The notes under the pieces: model-generated | What the model was told of the DNA's origin: nothing | Databases searched by the model: none | What the model saw: only the letters and a program-made list of their open reading frames with translations | Shown here: in pieces, positions 23,119 through 34,200 of the stretch | Layout of the letters: each line of letters opens with the position of its first letter | Numbering within the stretch: the first letter of the stretch is position 1 | NCBI RefSeq assembly: GCF_023101765.2 | Contig: NC_064230.1 | Span: 3,906,001-3,970,000 of the forward strand | Direction of reading: 5' to 3' | Source of the DNA: Spodoptera frugiperda | Lineage: Eukaryota; Arthropoda; Insecta; Lepidoptera; Noctuidae | DNA: 64,000 nt | Translations under genes and position numbers: made by a program

Positions 23119-23390
23119 TTTTGCGAATTGATACGAATGAGCATTTTTGAGATTTATAAAAACAACAATTTTCGACTCTTCAACAGTTTACTTAACGTAT
23201 AAATTCCAAAAAAATTGTTACTAGTCTACAAAAAACAGACAAATATACTAGTTTACAAAAAACGAAACGAGCTAGTCAACATACAAACAAATTAATTTTG
23301 CAAGCGTACCCGTGAGTCTATAAATCGTATAATACATACAATCTATATAACCGGTAAGGAATAATAAAGTGTCCGCCATATTGAAATAAC
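23119..23390. other. Repeat-poor intergenic sequence
   Basis: AT-rich, with a local CTAGTTTACAAAAAACG direct repeat near 23222-23266. No gene seen; it precedes the candidate first exon. Confidence 0.4.
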
Positions 23391-23462
23391 TGTCAGTTGT
23401 CAGCGCGAGGCCTTACCGCGCATGTGTGATTGACTGTGTGACAATAGTTTTTTAAACTAAAT
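23391..23462 (+). promoter_or_regulatory. Candidate promoter and noncoding first exon for gelsolin copy 2
   Basis: Gelsolin copy 2 has an acceptor immediately before its ATG, so a 5' UTR exon must exist upstream. This is the best candidate seen: an arthropod-type initiator TCAGT near 23393, an AT-rich stretch about 30 bases before it, a short GC-richer block, then a strong donor GTAAGT at 23463. It lies in a repeat-poor stretch. Transcript data would decide; a different exon is quite possible. Confidence 0.25.
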
Positions 23463-23692
23463 GTAAGTCAATGTTTATTATATTTTTAGTATTTTTAAAT
23501 TAGTTTTATATTATTTTTTGTAATCGTTAGTTAAAAGGACTATAAATAGTATAGATTTCACTTATAAGACTTAAATGAAAACACAAGTTTCTATTACTAG
23601 CTCACATAAGTAAATACAACTAAAAGTTTCAACGAAAATTGAAAAAATAATAATCTAAAGAATAAATTATTAAATTGATAATCAAGTAGTAT

Positions 23693-23960
23693 TAAATTCT
23701 ATGTGAACAGCTCCATGTTCTTTGACCACAGAAGAGCTGTAATATTGAAGGTTGTCTAGGAATGTTACGGACATGCGGCGCGGCTGTGTGTCCAAATTAG
23801 TTTAAAATAATAATGCACTTTTTGGCTTACTTTTTTTTGATGACGGCTAAGCTACTGCCTATTTCGCAAATTTTTCGTATATCGTCAGCCAAGATGATAA
23901 AAATATGTGGTTTAAATTAAGTCATAAGAAGTTTACCCATACGGTATATCTATTTGTAAG
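23693..23960 (+). repeat. Repeat O, copy 2 of 3
   Basis: TGTGAACAGCTCCATGTTCT, GGTTGTCTAGGAATGTTACG and ATATGTGGTTTAAATTAAGT also occur at 43600-43885 (+) and, reversed, at 7428-7715. About 280 bases, no ORF, class unknown. Confidence 0.62.
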
Positions 23961-25231
23961 TTTTTAAAAGCGACTGTGACCTCTGAGTTTGTTTCGGTAT
24001 TTCTTCTCAGAGTTGTCTGATTGGAGATAGGCGATATAATGGTTTAGTTTTAAACTAATTACTGTTCTATGTTTAAATTTCCGCTTACCTGTATCTACAG
24101 GTTAAGTAACATATATAGGACTGCCTAGTGGCAGGAGTAGGAACGGGTGGTTTAGTCAGTTAGAGATTGACACTCGTACTTAAGGCGGGAGAAGTCATTG
24201 GTTGATTATTAAAAAACACAATTTTATTGAATCAGTAAGACTGACAATCCCCGTCGTCTAAGTCGGGTGAAGTCATTTGATGATTATTAAAAAAAAAAAA
24301 CATATACAGTGTATTTAGCAAATGGACTGACAATTTTATTGAATAGAAAAAAATACCCTAATCTCAAAATTACTTGTCCTTCAATATAATTATGTATGTA
24401 TTATGTGTCTACCTTTATAAATCAAATCAAATAATATGCCCAAAACTCTACTAAATTAATTACAAAAGAAATTACATACCATTTTGATGTTAGTTTAAGT
24501 ATTAAGTACTTTCTATTCCACCGGACCATATCATATAAAACTTCGTAAAACGTATGAAGTTTTACGAACGCGTAGATTATGTAATTGATAGATAACAATC
24601 TCTCTTTATAGGTTTTTTATAATATACGCTTATACTTACCTATTCATAAAAAAGACTATTCGTTTTATCTTAGTTTGTGTTTTTTTATGGTACTTATAAG
24701 CCAGTATCGTCGCCGCCGCCCATGGCCACCCTAAACACTTTTTGGGTTGTTGGGGAATCGGGGATTGGGAAGATTGGTAACCTCACTCACACAATGCAAG
24801 CGTTGTTTCACGTCGGTTTTCTTCCCGACCCGGAGCTGCGGACTACCTAACGGGTTTACCGGGGCTCAAGGTCAAAGCAGGAACAGGAACGCTGTGGTTT
24901 TCAGTCTGTAAGAGTCTGACACTCCCTCTCTCCTCGCCCAAGGTGGGAGAAGTCATTGGATGATTTACCCCCTTCAAAATAAAAGACCTTGTACAGTCAC
25001 GAGCTCACATCACGATGTAACAGATTCTAGTTAAAATAATTTTAACTAAAATAGTTTAAAACGTTCAAACAAGTTAACAATAACCATGTTCAGTAGTCGT
25101 TATCTTATTATTAAAGGTTAAAGTCATAGGTTAACATAAATAACTGGTAAACAAACAGATTAATCTACCTATCTATTTAACTGAGATTCTTCTTAACTAA
25201 CATATCTTATAAATGAACTAAAATAACAAAT

Positions 25232-25352
25232 AATTATTATGTTTTTCGGTTTACTTACGTAATTATTTAAAGAGGAACTTAACTAGTTTCAAGCCATGCT
25301 AGAGGCTCATATTCATGAGCAGTATTCCACGACACACGACAGTCGCCGCGTC
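25232..25352. mobile_element. Single Penelope arm (left half)
   Basis: A diverged single arm with CTAGTTTCAAGCCATGCTAG and GGCTCATATTCATGAGCAG, ending at GTCGCCGCGTC. No opposite arm is nearby. Confidence 0.6.
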
Positions 25353-26334
25353 TTTATTATAATCTTCAAGCCACTTACCCCACAAACTCCTCTGGTTTTC
25401 ACTCAAAAACCAGAAGTCGATCGGCGCTGCCCATGGGTAGCGCCGATCGCTTACCATCAGGTGGTCTGTCAGCTTGTGTGGTGCCGTACCATAAAATATA
25501 CCCTAAAATAATAATAAAAAAAACTTCAAGTCAAGTAGCCGAAAACCTCCAAAATCTGAAAAATACTATGATAAAAACCGCAACAAAATTCGTTCAGTCA
25601 AACGCAAGATAATCGCATACAAACATTCATACATACAGGGTCAAACTGAGAACCTGCCTTTAATTTGAAGTCCTCCCAAGACTCACCACTATTGCATGGG
25701 ATTAATAAGATAAATACATAAGACAAAATTGTACAGTGGCATTACGTGCCATAATGTGCACCTCTGCCTACCCCTTCGGGGATAAAAGGCGTGACGATAC
25801 GAATACGTCCTCGCAAGATGAAACCTCTAGCTTGGGCGTACTTCGAACCAATCAGCAAGGTAATCTAGTCTGATGTCATGTATTTTTTTATGTAAAAAAA
25901 ACACATTATAACATACATTTTTATATAAAGTTTACAAAACAGGTTTAATTTATTCTCACACAGTTTTCCCTGAACTAACTAACAATGGGTTATGAACTCA
26001 CGGTTACTCCACATACAAATGTACTTATGTACTTACATATTGTAGTTAGAAATGTTAACTGGTTAAAAGTGTGTTTAGCCAAGTTTTTACTAATATTATA
26101 CTTAATACTAATATTATAAAGCTGAAGACTTTGATTGTTTGTTTGAACGCACTAATCTTTGGAACTACTGGTCCGAATTGAATAATTCTTTTTGTGTTGG
26201 ATAACTTGGATAGTGCATTATTTTATCAAGGAATGCTGAATATATACATATATAGGCTATAAAACCTACGACTAAAAGGAGCCAAGCAGAACGATTGAAA
26301 CCGCGCGGAAGTAGCTAGTATGGTAAACGAGCCG

Positions 26335-26646
26335 GTATAAGTAAAAGAGCCGGAGTATAAGTCGGTAAACGAGCCGACGAATCACCTGATAGTAAGCAAT
26401 CGCCGTCGCTTATAGACACTTGAAACACCAGAGGCGTTACAAGAGCGTTACCGGCCTTTTGGGGGTTTGGTATTTAAGGGTTGTTGGGGAATCGGGAATT
26501 GGGAAGATTGGGAAGGGGGTAATTGTGCCTCCGGTAACCTTACTCACACAACGCAAGCGTTGTTTCACGTCGGTTTACTGTGAGGCCATGGTATCATTTC
26601 GGTCGAGCCGGCCCATTCGTGCCGAAGCATGGCTCTCCCACACTTA
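26335..26646 (-). mobile_element. SINE A, near full-length
   Basis: GGTATAAGTAAAAGAGCCGG, then the complete body to TGGCTCTCCCACACTTA. A good reference copy for the family. Confidence 0.7.
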
Positions 26647-26737
26647 AATTGAACTGTAGCATGAGTGTATAACTATGTAAACATACAAATGATGACTCAG
26701 GTGACTGCCCTTGACCGTTTCTTTGTGAGCAACAACG

Positions 26738-27203
26738 ACGACACGCTTTTTATCCCCGAAGGGGTAGGCAGAGGTGCACATTACGGCACACAATGCCGCT
26801 ATACAATGTACACCTACTTTTCACCATTTCTGTTATAACTCTCATTTAATAAAGGATGAGTCTATTGCCATATACTAGTCACAATTCTAAACTCCGTGCT
26901 ACTACTGAGAAATTTTCGAAATAAGTTTAGTAATAATTTGACTGCACGGTTGCGCGGTGGCTGGGCAACTGGCTATCGTGCAATGTGTAGCGGGTTCGAT
27001 TCCCGCACGGAGCAACTCTTTGTGTGTTGCACAAATTGTTGTTTCGGGTCTGGGTGTCATGTGTATGTGACATTGTATGTTTGTAAACGCACCCATGACA
27101 CAGGAGAAAATCCTAATTTTTTTTCTTTTGCTCGACCCGGGAATCGAATCCGAAACCCCTTGCGACCGAGTCGTACTTGCGACCACTCGACCAACGAGGC
27201 AGT
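26738..27203 (-). mobile_element. SINE C split by a SINE B insertion
   Basis: SINE C halves at 26738-26941 and 27119-27203; the whole family site is AGTAATACTTTGCTCGACCC. SINE B (26942-27118) lies between them in the opposite orientation. Confidence 0.75.
26942..27118 (+). mobile_element. SINE B, nested in SINE C
   Basis: ACTGCACGGTTGCGCGGTGG, a B box GGTTCGATTCCC near 26992-27003, GTTTCGGGTCTGGGTGTCAT, CGCACCCATGACACAGGAGA and a T-rich end. Confidence 0.75.
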
Positions 27204-27584
27204 CAGTAAACATACAATGACTCAGATGACCATGACCGTTTCTCTATGAGTAATGAGGAAATACATCTATACGACCTAAGGATTGCTACATACAAGTACT
27301 TGGCTACCTACTACTAGTATGATCTAATTGTATTGTGTACGGAATAGAAACGGAGAATAGAATCGTATACATGTTTGTTTAACAAAGAATATTTGACCTG
27401 TATGTATGTATGTATGTATGTTTGTTTGTTCGCGATTATCTCGCGTTCGGTTTAACCGATTTTGATGTGGTTTTCAGTGTAGTATTTTTTAGATTTAGAA
27501 GAAGGTTTTAGGGACTTAAAAAATTGAGGTAGTAAAGAAAATTGAAAGGATTTTATTAAAAAAAATGTGTTTATTTACTAGTGA

Positions 27585-27775
27585 CCCGCCCCAGCTTCGT
27601 ACGGGTGCAATGGTGATATATTTTGCATATATTGTACATAAAAACCTACCTCTTAAATCACTCTATCTATTAAGAAAACCGCATCAAAATCCGTTGCGTA
27701 GTTTTAAAGGTTCAAGCATATAAAGGGACACAGGGACAGATAAAGCTACTTTTTTAATGCTATGTAGTGATTTTT
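27585..27775. repeat. Repeat J, LINE-end-like
   Basis: ACCCGCCCCAGCTTCGTACG, AAAACCGCATCAAAATCCGT, TATAAAGGGACACAGGGACA. A related piece is at 49620-49745. Confidence 0.55.
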
Positions 27776-27886
27776 TCAAATTCACTCTAGGCTTGATACG
27801 TTTTGGTTATTGACTTCTGGAAACACAGAACCTCGTAAAGAATTTCACTTCGCAGCAATTTGTATAGTGCTCTCAATGCTGCCCAT

Positions 27887-28025
27887 TCCCCGATTACTCA
27901 ATAACCCTTATATTCTTAACACCCAAAAGGCCGGTAAACTCTTGTAACGCCTCTGGTGTTTCGAGTGTCAATTGGTGGCAGCGATTGCTTCCCATCAGAT
28001 GATCCGTCTGCTCCTTATTGGCATA
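27887..28025 (+). mobile_element. SINE A 3' half
   Basis: GCCCATTCCCCGATTACTCA to GATCCGTCTGCTCCTTATTG. It runs into a reversed repeat H. Confidence 0.58.
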
Positions 28026-28288
28026 CTAGCTACTTCCGCGCGGTTTTACCCGCTCTGCTTGGTTCCGATTGGCCATAGCGTGATGTTTTATAGCCTATAG
28101 CCTTCCTCGATAAATGCACTATTCAACACAAAAAGAATTATTCAAATCGGACCAGTAGTTTCGGAGATTAGCGCGTTCAAACAAACAAACAAACTCTTCA
28201 GCTGTATAATATTAGTACCGTATAGATTTAGTATAGTATAGGTACCATAAAACAAATAATGATAACCGTTTTACATTGTTGTTACAGC

Positions 28289-31200
28289 ATGAAACTCCTC
28301 GCCATATTACTGCTGACGGTAGCAGCAGTGTCTGCGGCTCCCAGGAGCGCGACCAGGGTGCAACCCGTCACTGCACACATCACCTCTCTCACCGACAAGG
28401 TTGGTTAAATTACTGAATATTATCTCATCTAATATAATATAGACTTTCCACGTCACATAGGCTCAGTGTGCCCCTATTACATGTGACTTATAACACACTT
28501 AGCTACTTCGGCGCGGTTTCACCCGCTCTGCTTGGGTCCTTTTGGTTATAGCGTGATGTTTTATAGCCTATAGCCTTTCTTGATAAATGCACTACCCAAC
28601 ACAAAAAGAATTATTCTCATTGGACCAGTAGTTCCGGAGATTAGCTCCTTCAAACAAACAAACTCTACAGCTTTATGCCAATATTAGTATAGAAATGGTG
28701 AAAAATGGGTGTACAATAGTGTACATTGTATAGTGGCATTACGTGCCATAATGTGCACCTCTGCCTACCCCTTCGGGGATAAAAAGCGTGACATTGTGAA
28801 AAAAAAATAACAGTGAAAGATTTATAAAGACTAACAAATCTAACATCTTTCATTATTAATCTTCTTAATGAAAAAAAAAAACTACTAACTAACAATATTA
28901 CTAGGAAATATTACACAAACCAAACTACTAGTACGATGGAATCTACTACGTTGAGTAGATAGTATATAAATAAGATTAATAAACCAGATGTAAGCCAATA
29001 TAAATGTCTGTTTGTTTAGTAAATACGTCTGCTGTATGTCTTTGAAGTAATCGTGCAACGTAATGAGGAGATTTTTTTATTTATAGCTTATGTACAGTTG
29101 GCGGTAAAAGTAAGATGTTTTGCAATTCTAGTATTTTGAATTGAAATAGAGTTGTTAAATAAAAACAATATAAGGAGCTTTTAAAGTATATGCCACGGCT
29201 TTAATAGAAGGTAGCGTTGTTTGAAGATTACAATTCGTTTCGTTTCGTTTTCGTTTGAAGAAAAAAATTCGTACCGCGGACCAGTTAATTCAATTTGATA
29301 ACATAAAGAAGTTAAATAAATATTGACCCTACTGAGTAAGGTAGGTAGGAAACATCAGACGCGTTACAAGTGCGTTACCGGCCAGGAATTTAAGAATTTT
29401 TGGGGAATCGGGGTTGGGAAGATTGGGAAGGAGGATAATTTTATTGGGCCTCCGGTAACTCCACAACGTAAGCTTGTTTCACACCGGTCTACTGTTCGGC
29501 CGTGGTATCACTCCGGTCGAGCCGGCCCATTCGTGCCGAAGCATGGCTCTCTCTCACTTATTATTGAGACCATTACTTATCTATACTTACTAATATTATA
29601 AAGCTGAAGAGTTTGGTTGAACGCGCTAATCTCCGGAACTACTGGTCCGATTTGAATAATTATTTTTGTGTTGATTAGTGCATTTATCAAGGAAGGCTAT
29701 AAGCTATAAAACATCACGCTACGATCATTAGGAGCCGCAGAGCTGGTGAAAATGTGTGGAAGTAGTTATTTTATATTATAATTAATATGTTTATTTATCA
29801 ACCAGCTACTTCCGCGCGGTTTCACCCGCTTTACTCGGTTCCTATTAATCGTAGCGTAATGTTTTATAGCCTATAACCTTTCTTGATAAATGGACTATCC
29901 AACACAAAAATAATTATTCAATTCGGACCAGTAGTTCTGGAGATTAGCGCGTTCAAACAGACACAAACTCTTTAGCTTTATAATATTAAGTATAGATTAA
30001 TATGTTTATTTATCAAATACAAGTCCAATTACTTTATCTACACTCTTGTCTAGTGGTCTATTGATCCAATACAGTGTGCCATGACCTGATTGTATACAAA
30101 GGTCACTGCGCCCCTCCGTGACGTCATAGCTTCATGGTTATCTTCCCTCCCATTAGTATCGTGAATGTCAGATACAAGGTCTTGGGAATCATTCCCAGGG
30201 TTGGGCAAAGTTCTTTATAATATACATACACTAATATGTCTCCTCTAGTGTTGAGGGTGTCATAGGGTGGCGCTGATCGCTTACCACCATAATAATATGA
30301 CCCGGCTATACGTTTGCGTCCTAAGTCCTATTCCATTAAAAAAGTTGTTTGTTTGTCCGTCAATCAAGCTGAAACTAATGGACGTATTTTAATGAAATTT
30401 TTTATACAGATAGAGTATAGTACAGCTGACTTGGGTGATACGACTTTTTATTTACGGGAACGCGGGTGAAGCCGTTGGCATAAGCTAGTAGTAAATAAAT
30501 CATGTCTAAGATGCCCGCTTCTCACTCATGAGGGTAGAGGGTAACTAGTAACGCGTTGGTAGGCTTGGTATTTGCCGTTGTAACGAGTTATATGTTCTTT
30601 CTAAGATTATTTAGATACCACTGACAAACGGTGAAGGAAAACATTGTGAGGAAACTTGGGCTTATAATGTCTTATTATAAGTCTGAAATCGCCAACCAGT
30701 ATTGAGCAAGCGTGGTGATTAATCAAACTTTCTCTTTGCAAGAAGAGACTTTTGGTCAGCAGTGGCCACTTATACGCTGTGAGGTTTGATCTTTGTGTCC
30801 ATCTTTGCACGCGGGAGATTAGGCAAGGTTATAATTAAAACTAAAACGTATTAATACTTACTTTTTTCATTCTAACAGGATGCTAGGAGCAAGGCTCGTG
30901 TACATCCAGCCTTCGCTAACGCTGGTCGCGTAGCAGGCGTAGAAGTGTGGAGAATCCAAGTAAGTTTAATAATATAATTATTTCGTTTAACGCCATCTGT
31001 TGGCGAGTAGCAAAACTAAATTTAATGCAGATGATAAAATGTATTATAGAAAACAAGCTGCGTAATTACAGAAATTGCAGCACTTTTTTATGAAAAAGAA
31101 ATGCTTTTATTACTTAAATAGTTTTCTTTACGATTATTTTGTATTTTTACAGGATTTCGATCCAGTTGCAGTTTCTGCGGCTGATTTCGGCAAGTTTTAC

Positions 31201-34200
31201 AAAGGAGACTCTTACATAGTATTGAAGGTAAGCAGATTCATAAGCTTTTATAACACATTACCAAGGGAAATAGACGACCCTAACCAACCGTTCGGGATGT
31301 CATTAAGAGAGCTCTAAGCGAGTCAGTGGACAACTTAGATTGATCATAACGATGAAGAAGCAATCGGTGCCAAACTCAATTGTACTTTAAGAATATTAAC
31401 ATAAGTACTATTTTTCTCCAAACAGACCACAGCTGACAAGCGCAACAACTTATCCTGGAACATTTACTACTGGATCGGCAGTGAATCCACACAGGACGAG
31501 TCTGGTGCTGCCGCCATTTTGACTGTAGGCCTTGACGATAAGTTCAACGGGGCTGCTATTCAACACAGAGAAGTTTTGGGACAGGAGAGCCAAGACTTCA
31601 AAGCATTATTCCCTTCGGGTACGTAGCGACATCTTTTGGTGAGAGTTTGGCATTAGACGCTGTAAAAGTTCTAGTTGTTGAAGGTAGATGGCAGTGTTTT
31701 TAAGTTTTTTTATAATTACATGTAATTCGTTGTGAATTTCTTATATGGTATAAGTTGAATTAATTATATAATAATAATTCTATTACTAAATTGCTTCACG
31801 CTCAGCTACTCATAAGCAATACTTTAGTTATTGCAGAAACAACCAAACTAACCCATAGTTTCCTATGGTTGAATAATATGGTCATTAGAAGCTCCTACAT
31901 CCTTGATCACTCTTCACAAAGAGTATCTATTGAGTCTATTTTTAGCATTAGTCTACGAAGCTGTGACGTCACAGAATACATTGATCCTCTACTAGATAAT
32001 TGCCAATAATTGAAGCTAAACGCTATCCAATTAGAGTGAATGAATAATTGTTTCCTCCAAGACTTAGGTACTGTGTACTGTGTACAGTCGTGATTAAGAA
32101 TGTTGGAATCCGCTCCGTAACTAATGGTCGGCTTTTTCCCGACGAGCTAGCCTGTTGAGTACATTGATAGTTGTATCCATTATTCTCCAGTTCCCGTCTT
32201 TTTTTATGGTATAAGCCGGTAGGACGAGTTTGACGGATTACGTTGCATGGTAAGCAATCACCGCCGCCCATGGACACGAGAGCACCAGAGTCGGTTACAA
32301 GTGCGTTGCCTTTTGGGGGCCAGGAATTCAAGTTTTTTTGAATTTGAGCGCCGAAAATCAACCAATGACTTCTCCTGCCTTGGGTCGAAGTGACAGGGAG
32401 TTTCAGACTTTCTTTTCTGACTGGAAGCCACACAGTCCCTACTTCTTCTTTTCGACCCGGAACCCAGTAACCCACTAGGTAGTCCGCAAATCCAGATAAG
32501 GCATTAGTCCCACTGGGCCCCATCTGTAGTGGCCTGAGGGCTCTCACTCGACGCTGTACGCACTAGTCTGGTTCTAGTCGGGCGACGAGGTACCCTTGCT
32601 CGCCATCGGCCAGAAATCCCTACGCTATCGTTATAGTTTATACTTCATTTTATTTACTTCGATCTATATTGTTTTCACAGGCTTGCAATACTTGAGTGGT
32701 GGCCACGCATCAGGCTTCAACCATGTTGTCACAAACGCTGGAGCTGAGAAGAGACTCATCCAAGTTAAGGGCAAGAGAAACATTCGCACACGACAGGTAA
32801 TTTTCTGAGAATGGATTTCCAGTCTTATTATTTGGTAATACAGACCAAAATTCATTGATAGGATCTGTGTCTCGAGATTCCAGAGTGACGGCGAACTAAA
32901 GTATGATAATAGATTTCCAGTCTTATTCTTTGGTAATACAGATCAAAATTCAATAGGAGGATCTGTATCTCTAGTTTTCAGATTGACGAATAAAGAAAGT
33001 AGGATTAAGATACTTAAATGTAGGAAATATTAAGATTCAAATTAGAGCAGAATTTGATTGCCACAAGAAAGTGATGCAAATATCAATCTACTGAGAACGC
33101 CATTTACTTTAGTATTTAACGCATTTTAAAAGTAGGAAATGTATTGATTAATATTTTTTTTTAAGGAACCACCTTCAATTAATATGCCTAAAACCACCTC
33201 CTAAGTCATAAAAATACTATTCTGAAAACCGCATCAAAAACGATTCAACCAAACACGAGACAATCGCGCACAAACATACACACATTTCTTTTTTAAACCA
33301 GTTAAAAAGTAACTCCCCAAAACATTTCTAACCTTCCAGGTAGACCCTCTGATCTCGTCAATGAACAAAGGCGACTGCTTCATCCTGGACATTGGCAACG
33401 AAGTATACGTCTACGTGGGAGAAGGCACCAGGAACATGGAGAAACTGAAGGCAATCTCAGTAGCCAACCAGATTAGGGACCAAGACCATAATGGCAGAGC
33501 TAGAGTTGAAATTGTTGGTAAGTCATTTTGCAAAAAGTCTTTATGGTATAAGCCGGTAAACGACCAGGGGCCTTAGTCTGCTATTACAATTGTGTCACTG
33601 AGCAGTGCGAGAGGGACGGAGCTATGTAGGTTGTATAGCTCCGTCCCTCTCGCACTGAGAACAAACCTCTCGAACTCAGACGCATCACCTGATGGTAAGC
33701 AATCGCTGCCGCCCAAGGACACCCGAAACACTCTTGGTAAGTCATTGTGCCTACCTTAAGACCAAAAACGTGGTAATAGAAATATGGACTATACATATAA
33801 TTGTTATGAACTGGTAAACGAACAGACGGATCACCTGATGGTAAGCAATCGCCCCCGCCCATGGATTCCTGAAACACCAGAGGCGTTACACCTTGCCGGC
33901 ATTTTGGCGGTTAGGAATTTAATGGTTGTTGTGAAATCAGGGTGGTTGGAAAGATTGGGAACGGGAGTAATTGGGCCTCCGGTAACCTCATTCACACAAC
34001 GCAAGCTTTGTTTCACGTCGGTTTTCTGTGAGGCCGTGGTATCATTCCGGTCGAGCCGGCCCATTCGTGCCGAAGCATGGCTCTTCCACACGTTCACTTC
34101 TTTCTCACAATTACGGATTCTGTGTTATTACTAGATTCGATGTAATGGCTCGCTAGTGGAGGATTTGTCCTCTATAGTTTTGTTTTCAGTACAGCAATAA

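Noticed and set aside
26896..27249. 117-aa + and 103-aa minus ORFs
   Set aside because: Both are translations of the nested SINE B/SINE C block.
32023..32547. 174-aa minus-strand ORF
   Set aside because: It runs across a Penelope relic, a SINE A and a SINE D in an intron of gelsolin copy 2; only the Penelope part is meaningful.
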